DNA of 64,000 nt from Phalacrocorax aristotelis (taxonomy: Eukaryota > Chordata > Aves > Suliformes > Phalacrocoracidae), in contig NC_134279.1 of assembly GCF_949628215.1 (NCBI RefSeq), forward strand, positions 66,633,766 through 66,697,765, in the 5' to 3' direction. The translations under genes were made by a program, and so were the position numbers. Within the stretch, counting starts at the first letter, position 1, and each line of letters begins with the position of its first letter. Below are positions 1 to 13,200 of this stretch, piece after piece. Under the pieces are notes generated by a model. The model saw only the letters and a program-made list of their open reading frames with translations. It was not told where the DNA came from and searched no databases.

Positions 1-464
1 TTAGGTTACTTATTTTCAAAACAATTTAAGTAGGGAAAACCTCATTCTGGAGCAGACCGGCTATTTTCTTCTTTTTTTCTAAAAACAGCAAAAATATATT
101 TTTGGGTTTTTTTCCCTCTCCAGACTCCCGTTTGAACCACTCCCCTTAATGTGGCAATTTATAAGGCCACAAAACACTTAAGTCAATTTGTTTTGGAAAA
201 ATAGATAAGGCAACATGTAATACACTAAATTAAATCTTAACCATTAAAAAAGGCAGATAAAACCTCAGTGGCTAAAACCACTAGCAACAACTGAAAAGTT
301 AAATGTATTTTTCTTTGAGCAAATGAAAGGTGAATTACAATTCAAGCTCCTACCCCCTTACATAAGCTCTCTACCTCCTTTGTCCAGATCCTTGATCTAA
401 TTTGCATTTGTGCAATTTCTACTTGTGCAAGATTAAAAAAGATTCATAAAGCTGCTAGACCAAT
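1..464. other. NCAPG intron sequence, left edge
   Basis: This AT-rich stretch lies downstream of NCAPG exon 15 on the minus strand. I see no exon, RNA gene or recognisable repeat before the LTR begins at 465. Confidence 0.6.
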
Positions 465-1016
465 TGTCACGGTTTAGCCCCAGACAGCTGCTCGCTTGCT
501 CCCCCCCACCCAGTGGGATGGGGGAGAGAATTTTAAGGGCCAAGGTAAGAAAACTTTTGGGCTGAGATAAAGACAGTTTAAAAATTAAACAGTAATAGTA
601 ATAACAATAATAATTATATAATGAAAAGGAAAACAACAAGAGAGGCGAAACCTCGGCGGGGGAGGAAACCAAGTGATGCAACCACTCACCACCTGCTGAC
701 TGACACTGCTGGTCCCCAAGCCACAGTCGCTGCTTCCCCTGGCCAACTCCCCCAGTTAATATACTGTGCATGACGTTACATGATATGGAATATCCCTTTG
801 GCCAGTTTGAATCCACTCCCTTGGCTGTGGCCCCTTCCCTTCTTGTGCACCCAGCAGAGCACGGGAGGCTGGAAAAGTCCTTGACTAGTACAAGCACTAC
901 CCAGCAACAACCAAAACATCAGTGTGTTATCAACATTGTTTTCATCCTAAATCCAAACACAGCACTACACCAGCTACAGTGAAGAAAATAATTCTATCCC
1001 AGCTAAAACCATGACA
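465..1016 (-). mobile_element. Solo LTR of an avian endogenous retrovirus (ERVL-like), 552 bp
   Basis: It begins TGTCACGGTT and ends ACCATGACA, so it has TG...CA ends with a short inverted terminus (TGTCA/TGACA). The flanking 5-mers CCAAT (460-464) and CTAAT (1017-1021) match at 4 of 5 positions, consistent with an aged 5-bp target duplication. It shares several blocks with the LTR at 41,591, including the stretch around GAGATAAAGACAG and the last about 40 bp. No internal retroviral region is present, so this is a solo LTR. It lies in the NCAPG intron after exon 15. The minus strand is chosen by analogy with the second copy and is less certain than the identity. Confidence 0.82.
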
Positions 1017-1054
1017 CTAATGTATATTTTCACATAGTAATTCAAAGGCCATAC

Positions 1055-1236
1055 CTATTTGCATAAGCAAATAAAGGGAAGAACACTCCCAGACAGTGTC
1101 TAAGCCGAACATCCTCTTCGGTCACAGGATTATACCACAACAAAACAAGACGAGAAAGAAGCTTGGCACTAACCAGCCTCCCAGAGAACATCAGTTTGGC
1201 TATGCCTTCTGCAGCTTCCGTCCTAAGTTCTGAAAA
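1055..1236 (-). CDS. NCAPG: NCAPG coding exon 15 (residues 710-769), last exon in the window
   Basis: Two AGs lie close together. The outer one (CTTCAG|TTTTCAG) keeps phase 0 and gives FSELRTEAAEGIAKLMFSG, matching the family; the inner one breaks the frame. It continues LVLLWYNPVTEEDVRLRHCL and GVFFPLFAYAN, with donor ATAG|GTATGG. The exon is 182 bp and ends in phase 2. The following exons lie left of position 1. Confidence 0.94.
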
Positions 1237-4200
1237 CTGAAGGAAGAACTGATCATACACACAACACCAACCACAGCACTTTTCACTAATACTTTACAAT
1301 AATAATTTACATCCTATTTTGCCAGTCAATTCTCCACCTCCACAAATTTGCACCTGCACAGAATTCAAAGCTAGCTCAGGAGTAATGTTAGTCTCCATCT
1401 GTGACAAAGTTGTGGTCATTTTCTAGGACAACTACTTTAACATTAAACCATTAATTTCAATTACACATCATGTAATGTTCACATGGAACCTAATGGGACG
1501 GGAAGCCTTCTGCAAAAGACGTTTTAAAACACAACTACAGCAAGTTTTATAGTATTTCTTACCTCACTGTCTAGGAAACCTGAAAGAAGCTGCAGGAGGT
1601 TGTGAGTCATAGCAGTGTCTTCCTCCTCCTCTACTGTTTCACTTTCTTCCTCACAATCTTCCATTCTACTATGTGCGTCTTCACTTTGAGAATTACTGCC
1701 TTTTCTGGATTTAAATGGCTCAATCCCAAACAGCATTAGTTGATCAAAGATTGCCTTTAAAGCACTGAGCTTTACCTTTATGTTATCTATTTGTAAAACC
1801 TAGATTTGATAAGGAAAATACATACATCATCTTACAGTAGACCACCAATGTTAACATTAAGTGTAATAAGATTTTTTTTTTGCTTTAATAAGATTTATCT
1901 GTGAAACTTTTTATAGTACTTGGGACAAATGTCACACTTTAGAAAGGTGTGATAAAAGTTTAAACCTGAATTTATAATACAGCCTAGGAAAGAATTTATC
2001 AATCCATCTATGCAATTTCCATTACATAAAACTGGTTGAATTTCACTCAGAGTGAGCATGAGTGTGTGGGACAAAATTTGATTGTCCAATGTCTGTTTAG
2101 AAGTTGAACAAACAAGTCTATCTGCCTATAGTAGCTCCATAGTGCTAGGCACCACAGAAAAAACACATAAGACAATCCCTGCTCTGAAATCCTATATAGC
2201 TTCACTAAAACAAACAGTATGTAAAAAGACAACAGGGAGCAAGACAGTAATAAAAGTCAAAAGTTGCGTAGGTTACTATATGTATTACAGTTCAAATTAA
2301 CATTCAGATAAAACCATACGCAGTGGGTTAGCCTAGAAATCCTAGATGTGTTTAGCCCGATGCCCCACTTTTGATGGCAGCCTACACAAAGAATATGGGG
2401 TTTATTACCTACAAAAATTAAGTCTAAACTCTAAGCTGCTAAAACTACTGAAGTATTCCCTAAACAAACTGATTTTTAAGACGACATACTCAAAGGCAGA
2501 TTAAAAACAGTAGGATGGGCTAACTTTTAGGAACCCGAAGTTCTGCTGTGGTGACTGACAACTATCATCTTGTCTGAGCCAAGCATATCAACTCAACACC
2601 AGTCAAGAACTGACACCAGTCAGTTCTCAAGTGTGTACCTGAGCACACTCTTAATAAAGCACGACAGCCACCTTCACTTCTCTCAGGGCCAGGGCCTGAA
2701 AAGTTGACAATAGTGTAATCTTTTACATAATTAGCTCAGCATCAGAATAATTACCACAAATATGGGAGATGGGGCTATTACAGCACCCAACATGTTCCAT
2801 GAACAGATGTTCAGCTATGCTTTTGTTTGTTGGTTTGAATGTCGCTTTATCCTCTAATTAACAACTTTTACTTAATCCATACAAAATTAATAATTCAGAA
2901 ATTAAATCAGACACCCAAGATGACAGGTATGTGCGTAACAGAAATGAAAACCAGTCACATTTTTAGTTTGGTTTCCCAAGCAAGGAAGGCTTACAGAATC
3001 CTACAGCTTCTTTTCTACATTAACAACATGAATAGAGGACCAATTTAATCCTATTTGGAAGAGAAAACCAGATCTTACAAATAAGGAATTCCTACAAACT
3101 TTCAAGACAACAGGTGACCATACAAAGGAAAGGCATGCTACTACCAAGATATACTGTATAAGCTTGAATATTACTAGACATCAGAAAATTCTAAATGAAA
3201 CCACACTGTCCAGATCCATATCTTTAGGAAAATAGGAATCACTGGTGTTCAACTAACGTAACTATGTAGAAGAGCTTGTTATAGATACAAGACTAGTTTT
3301 ATTTACTTAGTCACACAGACCATCATTCCGTTTTCCATCAGACATTTTACCTGTAACAGCAGTGCAAGGTGTCGTCGGGCAAATTCTTTGTTCTGAAGGG
3401 CACAGCAACCCAAACACAGAACTGCCATATTTCTCACAGCTGGATGGACATTAGTTATACCAGGAAGTATCTGGAAACAATAATATTACACTTTATAGTT
3501 GAAATACATGAATTGAGAATAAAAAACCGACTACTAAAATGTGCTTAACCTGAAACTAAAAATAATTTACTTTTGATACAGGATTGGGAAGTGGTAGCTA
3601 CTCTATACTCAAGTTTATCTAAGTATAAACAGAAGCCAATTGAGTATGCTGTTTGAAATCAGCAACAAAATAACGGCAAGAATCACAAGTATTTTGCTTT
3701 GTGTTTGTTTTCAAACAAAATTGAGGTGACCACTCATTGTGAAACAAAAACCAAAACCAAACACAAACAACCTACACATTTCTTCATAAATGACATGAAC
3801 ATTCTTGCAGAGAAACAATACCCAGTTCCAAATTGCAGAATACAGATGCCAATTCCATGTACTTGGAATAGTTGTGTGGATTTTTACCATTGTCTTCTCA
3901 AGAAAAGCCAAACTAGATACAGGATGAACTCTACAATGGGATCATTTTATATTTTTGCATTTACTAACGAGTTCAAATTTAAGCAACAAACAATATATCT
4001 CAAATCATGTAATATGTGAAAATCCAGCAGAAACAATAATACAAAAGCAGGATCTTGGAGAAAGAAAAGTGGAATAAACAACAACAAATGTGAACATTAA
4101 AGACTGACCTAATGAAAAAGAAGGTTTCTGGGAGGCACGTCAACACCAGTTACGATTTCTAAGAATACTTTATACATCTGAAAGAAATCAGGTGTGGTTC

Positions 4201-7200
4201 CACTATATTTAAACTAATCTAAACTGGTATTGCAACTTTCTTTGCAGTTTGAATTCTAAGAATGCCCATAGTGAGCCAGGTCATCTGGCCCATTGTCTTG
4301 GTATCAAAAAAGGGCAAAACCAAATTCCTATGAAGTATTACATAAACAAACTAAGTAGATACTTCCCAAGAATTCTTGTCAAGGTCCCAACAATTTGCAG
4401 CTGAGACACCCTAGAGCTGGGAGGCTGTTCGTATCTGCCTAATCATTCCATATTTATTTTTCTTGAACTTGCTGAGTCTTCCTTGAAATTTAGTCAAGTG
4501 TTCACCATGCACACATCCTGCGACAATGAATTCCACAGATTATGTATTAAGTGAAGAATCAACTCATTTCATTTGTTTTGAGCTGGCTAGTTGCTAGCTT
4601 TATGGGGTGATTCACTTTCTCCATAACACTCACGTCTTCTGCCCTCTATCAGACCCTACCCCTAAGTCTTCTCTTCTCCAGGTTTTGCAGAGGTAATTTA
4701 TTTAGTCATTCTTCATACAGAATCCATTCCATACTTTTCCTTGCTGCCCTTCTCTTGACCACTTCCTATCTAGAAAGTTTATTTGAATTGGATGAGAATC
4801 GCACAGAGTATTCAGCTGTGGGTGCACCATTCATACAACAGCATATTACTTTTTTCCATTTTGTTTGCACATGCGGTAACAGTTAAGTCTGTGATATTTA
4901 GAAATGTTCATCTTAAAATCCATACTCTTCATAATGAAAACTAGGAAGTATGTCTTGTAGGCTAAGAGGCCTATAACACCACTGCCTTAATTTTCAATAC
5001 AGAAATATTTTGCTCTTCAAAGGTGCTAAGAAAACAGAAGAGGGGGGAAATCCCCATAAACATCTTTTCGTTCATCCCTGCCATGTACAAGGAAGGTCTA
5101 CATGAGTTCCAGTCTTTCCTAGATGTAAAGCTTTGGACTGGCAAAAAAAACCCACAACACCAAACTCATACCTCAAGTAAAATAAAAACAAACCACAAAA
5201 CCACAACAAACAAAAACCCAAATTGTAAAGTTCTCTATTAAAGAACTCATCGCTTCAGCTGATAGAAAATCCAAGTAATTAAAGTACCAGCAAGGGCAGT
5301 AAGCAGATGCCCAAGCACCACACTTGGCACAGTGTAACTCAGTACTGTCCAACACTGTCATACATTAGTCAAATATTTACCATATTCCTGTTTTATTTTA
5401 GTATCTTTCTGCCACAGCCAGTTCTGGCAGAGGAGCTCAGAATAGCCTATCTGGACTGCACCTCCAAGGCACTAGGTTCTGGGAAAGCTTAAAAGCACCA
5501 GACACAGCACTACAGACACAGCAAAGTCATTGTGAAATAATCACAAACCATCCTGCCAGCACCTAAGGGCCAGCTATGATATATCTATTTTTATGACAAT
5601 GTAAACAGTATTTATTCCTACATACCAGAGATTCAATGAGTTCATTAATGGTTGGACCAATTCCTTTAGAAAGGGACATGATCTTCAGAAGTTCATAACA
5701 CATCATCAGACACTTCAACAGTGTTTCAGGATCATTCTTCAAGTAGGTCAGGAAAAAAAAGACAATCACTATTAATACAAATGGTGGCTGTGATAAGAAG
5801 AATTGGGACATTAATCATAATCTTTCCCTACCCAAACAAACATTTCTTGTCCACTACACATTTGCTCTGCAAGAATATTAATCAAAATCTGTCTATAAAT
5901 ATGACGAAGAGAGACTCAGATTTTCAGTTAGTTCATTACTCAAGGACAAGAGAGCAGTTTAACTGAAATTCATTTTTTGCCACAACATACCATCAGCTTC
6001 TCTACATGCAGAAGGAGAATATTAATACCATAAATGTTCACTTTCAATTTCAAAAATTTAGGTGATAAAGCAAACTACAGTTTCCTTTAAAATTATGAAT
6101 AACTGTCCAAACAACAAGCACTTGGGAATACAGAAAGGGAAGAGACCTTCTCCACATGCACTTCTTTAATTTCAGGTTGCTCTGCTTCTTTTATCAGATC
6201 ATTTTTAATGTGTTCCAACTCAGTTATTTTCTCTTTTAATACTGATGCTTTATTAAAATCCTGCAGATCAATGCATTCTTCCAAAGCTGCTTTTGCTTCA
6301 AAAAGTTTCACCTTTGTTTCAGCCAACTGAAATACAAAGTAAGAAGTTAATATAATACCATAACCTTTGTGACATTAGCCAACAATACACTATTGACACA
6401 AGCTAATAATACACTACTATATAAAAATCTTAGTAGATGGATACACTTAATGTTTTTCTTGTCAACTGAAATCTGCTTACCTTAAGCTCCCGCTTTCTTA
6501 TTTCAGCAACATCAACAGGCTGGTCGACTGCAACAATTGGCTCATGAACTTCTGATATAATTTCTGCAATCTATTGTTACAAGCAGTATATTAGTGCCAT
6601 TAATTTCAGTTCAGATACCAGATACTAAGCATTTAACTTCTCCAAATTTAAAATATCAATCTTCTGAAAAAGTATTCAACATCTGTGCAGTTTACCTTAA
6701 CAGCATCAATTTGGCAACACATAGTCTAACTGGAAAGTCTAGTGTTTTCTACCATTTAGCTAGGTAAGCAAAAAAATAGAAGACTGTATATCCATGAATG
6801 AGTTAAGCAGTTTCCATGCCAACAGTTCACTGGCACCATTCCTCTAGATCTGAACACATGCTTTAAAAAGAATTACTGGTAACGAGAGTAAGGTTTTTCA
6901 TCTGTTACTACTTCAATCAAAGCAACTAAGAACACTATCACTTAAAGATCTATAAACCACCATACATAGTATAAGAAACCACGCAAGTAACTTAATTTCA
7001 AGCCGAACACATGCATAGGACTAGAAGCAGAACTAGGCTGAGAGTTTTTCAGTTGGTTAGGAGGTTTCTTTAAAGTCAGACGTGTTACATTAGTTTTCCT
7101 CATGCGTTGTCTTGATTTTTATTAAACACTGAGTGAGACAGGATAGTCTTAATTTGTTTTATCTTGTATCAGATCACCTCAGTTTATCTCTAACTTCCTC

Positions 7201-10200
7201 TCAAGCTGTACCAAATCAACAGAATATACCGAATCAGCGTATTTCACTGGAATAATAGAAATGCACACATCTACTATTACTATTGTACTATAATGCCAAG
7301 ATTATCATAGCTCTCCACCATAATCATTTTAACAAACCTATATCCTAGCTTTAACCACTGGACTGGAGTTTTCCAAAAGGGGCCTCTGTCCTTAAGTCCA
7401 GGGTTCATTTAAAATATTTGAGCAAAACCAAGGGCCTATTTTTCAGGAGTCAAGTTTAAATAATTATGCTGTATATTAAACTTTACTATATGGAATACTT
7501 TTCTTATAAGGGTTTTCAGTACCTATCTCAGCTAAAAGGAGGGAAGAGAAGTGAAACCTGGAAACGTACATTATCCTCACTTTGAATGATCTAGTCAAAA
7601 CTGTTTGGATCTAATATGACAAAGGATTCTGAAACAGGACGTTGAAGTGTAATACTGTCCTAATTTGAGGATTACATTTACATCACCAGCCAAATGTCAA
7701 AGATAAAAATCTTTAGACAACCACAAAATGCAGCTATGCTACCAAAAAAAAAAGGGGGGGTGGGGGGAGGGCAGCCGACGGACACAACATAAATGCTTCT
7801 CCAACCTAAAAATATTTTAACTCCTGATATTTCTGTTACTATGCTTCATAAAGTCTGTTTGACATACAGGGAAGGCAGAACCTAGAAAACAATGAACCTT
7901 TAGAACTACTTACAGTTTGAATCCTTCTGTCATCATCCTGAACAATAGTGAGTAATCTTTCCGTAAGCAGAGATATAAAGGCTGTTGAAGTTGTAGGCAG
8001 AGTAAGAATCTTTTGTAATGTAACTAACAGATGCTTTCTGCATTAAAGAGAAAAACCCAATCAATCTGTTTGCTTTTTCAAGAAAATGGAAGACATGAGT
8101 TAATATTTTACCCACTTCGAGTTAGTGCTATCATGACTTTATGATACATTATAAGAGAAACTTCTCTTTAGCTATATTAATTGCTGAATATATTTTCTTA
8201 CTTAGCAATGTTTGTCTTCTCCTGGTTTTACCTTATTTCTCTTGATTAGAAAATGCTGGATTTTTTTATTCAGGTGTCACTACTGTCCAATGAAAGGTGA
8301 TACCAGCAGAAAACAGTCAGAGCACCAATACTGTAGAATGCTTTCACAGAAATTATCTGGCTGAAAACTAAAAAAAGTTTAAGTTAAACTATCCTGCCAG
8401 TCTGGCATACATATGATGCATTCCACTAAGAGTTTGAGATTATTGCTCTGTTTGTATGGTATGAACTTCCAAATTTATTCACTCTTATTACTTCACATCA
8501 AAAGGCTGTTAAAATTATAGGAATGACTCAGTTAACACAGTCCAATTCAGCTTGGCATCTAAAGCATCTGTTAACCTGTTTGGCCTTAGCAGACTGGGCT
8601 TAAAAACATAAGAAACACACAGGCTACTTGCTACAAGTCATCGGCTGAGAAGTAAACCATTTATCTCCTTTTATTTTTTTATATACTATGTTCCAAATCA
8701 ACAGTCTTGTAACTTCATAATCTCATGAATACATTATGAAATTATGAATTTGTTCTCCCCAAACAATGTTGCATCTGCATTAAAACTCATTTTTCCATGA
8801 AAGCAAGCAGACGATATTTGGCACGCTTTTGGGAACAATTCCATTAGAGAGACCATGCCTTTTTTTTCCTCCAGCTAGCATTAGAGCTGTATTTTGTCTG
8901 TTTGATCAGGTTATTTTCCCAACCAAGACTATGCCTGTCCACAGGCACGACTGCCATAAGCTTAATAACACAGATTTTAAGTTTACCTTCCTCCTTCTTC
9001 TGTGGTATCCATGCAGCCTATGATATGAATCAGTTGCTGGCCTATAAATTCTTTTGTCATCAGGTTTTCAAAACAAGTGAAGTCTTCTCTTTGTTCCTCA
9101 CTAAGAACTGGAATATTTTTAAAGTAACTGAATCCAAATAGAACAGATATAATTACATTCAGAATAATTGTTAAGTAAAAAACCAAAACCCACACCAAAC
9201 AAAACACCACCCGACTCAAACCCCCACCACTTGCCTTAGTTACAAGCCTTAAAAATTATTGTGTTCTTCTTTTCATAGATTAATTGTTCCAGAAATTTAT
9301 ACCAAAGAATGCAGTTTTAAAGTAGTGTACATTAACCCTGTTTTAGAATGCAAAATAGTAAGGAACAGAAAATGAGAAGTTATGCTTGTACGTGTGATTT
9401 CAGTTCTATACCCCTGCATAAAGGGAGCATCTTAGGCATAAATGTATACACGTACCATTTTTCATATACACAACTAGTATTTTTCTATATATTTAGGTAC
9501 TATGTATTCTTTTACATGTTCAGAGTGTTATATTGCCTACAAGACAAAATACAAGAAAATCATTAGTGTGCAGTGAATTCTAAATTCTTTATATGGTCAA
9601 ATATACCATCATTTGAGTATGTCAGATATACTCAGACACATGGCATGGAAACTGTAATCAGTTTGGTTTCTTGTTTTTTCCTAGAGTCATTGTTCTTTTA
9701 TCAAAATTTCATCCATCAATGAGAGCATGCATGTTCAGAAAATCTGGAGTGAAATATATGATTTACAAAATTCAGTACTGAAAAGAATATAAAACGAACA
9801 CACTGATATGAGCTGTGAAAAAGATGCTTATTTTTACACAGCTTTGCAGACACTTTTCAGCAACAGCTCATTAAATTTAGCAAATTTTAAAAATTTCTTC
9901 TAAGGTAGGACAAAAGCTCTGCACATAGCTGTACTTAAGAACATCTGAAATTACAACAGTGTAGGCAACTGATCCTGATCATTTAACAATAAAGTTACCT
10001 GCACCAGGCAGTAGTGAAATATTTAAACAAAGCTCACAATCTTGCATTTTTTTCTTGACAGACTTAGTCTCTTGCTCCTAACTGATACTCTCACAGTGCA
10101 AATAGAGACCTGGATCATACAATTGCAAATCTTACCCAAAACAACTGGTGGCATAGCTCACCAATGAATAGTTTAACAGTTGATACTACAAACAAGTACC

Positions 10201-13200
10201 AGCAAACCTAATTAAGCTTACTCAGCCTCTTCCTGAAGGGGAAGATAATTGAGGGCATTTTGGATAGGATCAGATGGAAAAGAAAACCTTTTTTTGGAGA
10301 ACAAATGTTTTATGGACTCTTAAGTTCATTATGAATGAATAAATTTACACCTACCAGACTGGATCACACTTCAAAATTACGGAAGCACAGATGCTTCATT
10401 TAATAAAAGTTTATGAAATGTGTTAGCACATTCCACATTGAAAAGTAGCAATGATTTCTGTAAGTACTACTAGAATACGACACCCACTGAAGTGAGAAAA
10501 GAATATGCACATTTTTAATTGGAAACATCTATCAAAACAATGCATTTTTCAGCAGATCTGATTTATAATAGTTTCAGGAAGCTTCACTCTACATTTTGCA
10601 AGTACAATACCTCAGTTAAGATGTCTCAGCATTTCCCATGCTCACAAACAAATTCTGTTCAAATTTTATGTTAATACTAAAATAGCCCATTGAGACAAAA
10701 AATACCTTTCTTCACTTTGGTAAAAAAAAATTACTTAACAAAACATTCATATTTCTCTCGCCCTCAATTAAATGCTCTGTAATTTGCTCATTTAACAGCT
10801 CTATCACTGCCTTCAGACATAAGTTTTGGGGAAGAATGCCTGCCTAAGCAGGGGAAAGAGAAGCAAGTAAACTTTCAATTTCAAAACACACTTCTCTTGG
10901 GGTCAGCAGCCAAACTACAATGATAAAAAAAGTATTGGTTTCTGCAAGCTCTTTGCAAACACACAGCAACCTACAAAACAGCTGGACAAAGGATAGCTGC
11001 ATATTACAGAACAATGACTCTATTACCTTAAATGGAAAAGAATTATATGCTATTGATCTAGCAGTCCATCTTGCTGATAATTCATGAGAAAGGACATTCC
11101 AAAGTGTTTTTTTCACATTATAAATTTGCTTTTTACAGTTTTTGTTTAAAGGAAGTAAATGCTCTCAAAAGTCTTAAAAAATGTTTTCTAAAAAAATATC
11201 ACTTTTCAAGAACAACTTTGGCTTTGGAGGAAACCTAATCAGTTAAATAAAATAAATATTCTCTACTTTAAAAAAAAAAAATTTGTTTTAGTGGTAAGAG
11301 ATTTATTTTTAAATGCAATATACCTTAATAAATAATCCGCATATATAGCTGGTTCTGGCAACATCTGTTCTAGTAAATCTTCACCTTCTTCACCCTTTGA
11401 TTTTAGATATTCACAAAGACATCTCCAATATAACACATTCTCAGCTGTTAAGTCTTCCAGCTGCATCAGTTTTCTAAACAAAAATAAATACAGAGAGATC
11501 AATAAAACAGGGTCAAAGACAACAAATACACAGAAATAGATTATTTCCTAAAACAAAAATAAAATCCTGACAAAGGTACTGCCCATAGAAATACTTGAAG
11601 GCTGACAAAAATAATCTAGTCTTTCTTAAGCGGGAACACTGAGCTCCCTGGGCCACTCACCACACTGCACTTTTCAGTATTCAACATCAAGGCAGCTCGT
11701 ATCAGTTTGCAGAAAGACACTGCTCAGCCTTTCAGACCTCCTAGAGCAACCACCCAAGTCCTTTACCCCTATGAAACAGTGTTATTACTGTACCCATCTG
11801 GAAAAATTGAACTTCATTAATCTGCAGAAATGCAACAACTTCATTAAGTCATTTTTCAGCTTCTGTTTATGAATTAGTTCTTCCATTCTTAATAGAAGAC
11901 CTTTACACAATATTCAAGTAGCAATCATAGCATATCAAATGCAAAAAGCAACACAACTGCTTTCTCAGCATCTCGGTAAGCTCATCCTGTTTAGCAGACA
12001 CAGGGCCCCCACTCCTTTTTATAATCATAGTCTTTTCCATGCCAAGCAAGCATATGATCTTTTTCAGAAGCAGACATGAAGTTGTGCATTAATTCTACCT
12101 CAAAACAGAAAAAACAGAGCATCACTGTCAGTGGTAGTTTTCTCTCCCTTCAATCCCATTTTACTTGCAAGCTATCAATAACAAATTTGTTTTTCTTTTA
12201 GGTCCCTTGCACACGCTGAAGAAAACAAAAAAACACCCCAGCAACACGTAGACGAAAAATGATCATTTGATGGCTTCCCATAAACCAGACAGGCCTTAAA
12301 AGTAAGTTTAACAAACAAAAAATCATCAACTTCAAAAATCTAAGCATTTGTCATACAGCTACTGCATCACTCAAGATGTAGTCAGAAACATCATACAATA
12401 AGCCTAATATTTTCCATAAATAAAAAAAATTACAAGCTGAATAATTTCACTCACTTCTCAAAATGTTGTTAGTCTAACAGATCTAATTCTTAAAAAAAAT
12501 TCTCAGTTAGCCCAGTCTTTCATAACAGAAGCCATCTTTTGAGCAGGATCAAAGTCAGACTGACAAGTCCACAACTATGTAAATTTTTCCTTTGAACCTC
12601 TTCAACTATTGGCACATTTACAGAGGCTGTTAGATAGTTATGACAGTGTTATTGACGCTTTTTAAACGCAGACAGGCCCACACCTATAGCTTTGGAGTGC
12701 AATGCATGTAGCATCTACTGACTGTCATAAGATATTACTAGCTTGCAAGACACTTCATATGATGACATTATACATTTTCCCCCAAAACACAGAATAAGAT
12801 TGTTGCCACTTTTAATCAGTGATAATTTGTAATTTAAGTTTCAGCTGAGATTAGACTCCTACCATGTTAATACTCATTCCACTCTGGTTGCCTCAATTAA
12901 CTCGAGCTGTTTCTTCTCACACCTTTTTGTCTCCCTTAGCAATTTCCTACAAGTTCTAATTTCTTGGCTTCTTTCCCCCATCATTTTTGCCTTAATCTTA
13001 ATATTCATCACACCATTTTCTTCATAGCTTAGGAGCTCACTTAGTTGAATTCTACCAAATATTAACACAAGAAAAGAAGCCTCTAAGATACCAACTTCTG
13101 TAAGTCTCTGTTTATTCAAGTAAAATACCTCCAAAAGAAAGCCGAAACACAAGGTCATTAATTCCATTCTGATAGATTCTCCAAGCAGTTCACGGATAAC

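Noticed and set aside
433..897. 154-codon minus-strand ORF
   Set aside because: It lies almost wholly inside the solo LTR and is not retroviral coding sequence; a chance frame.
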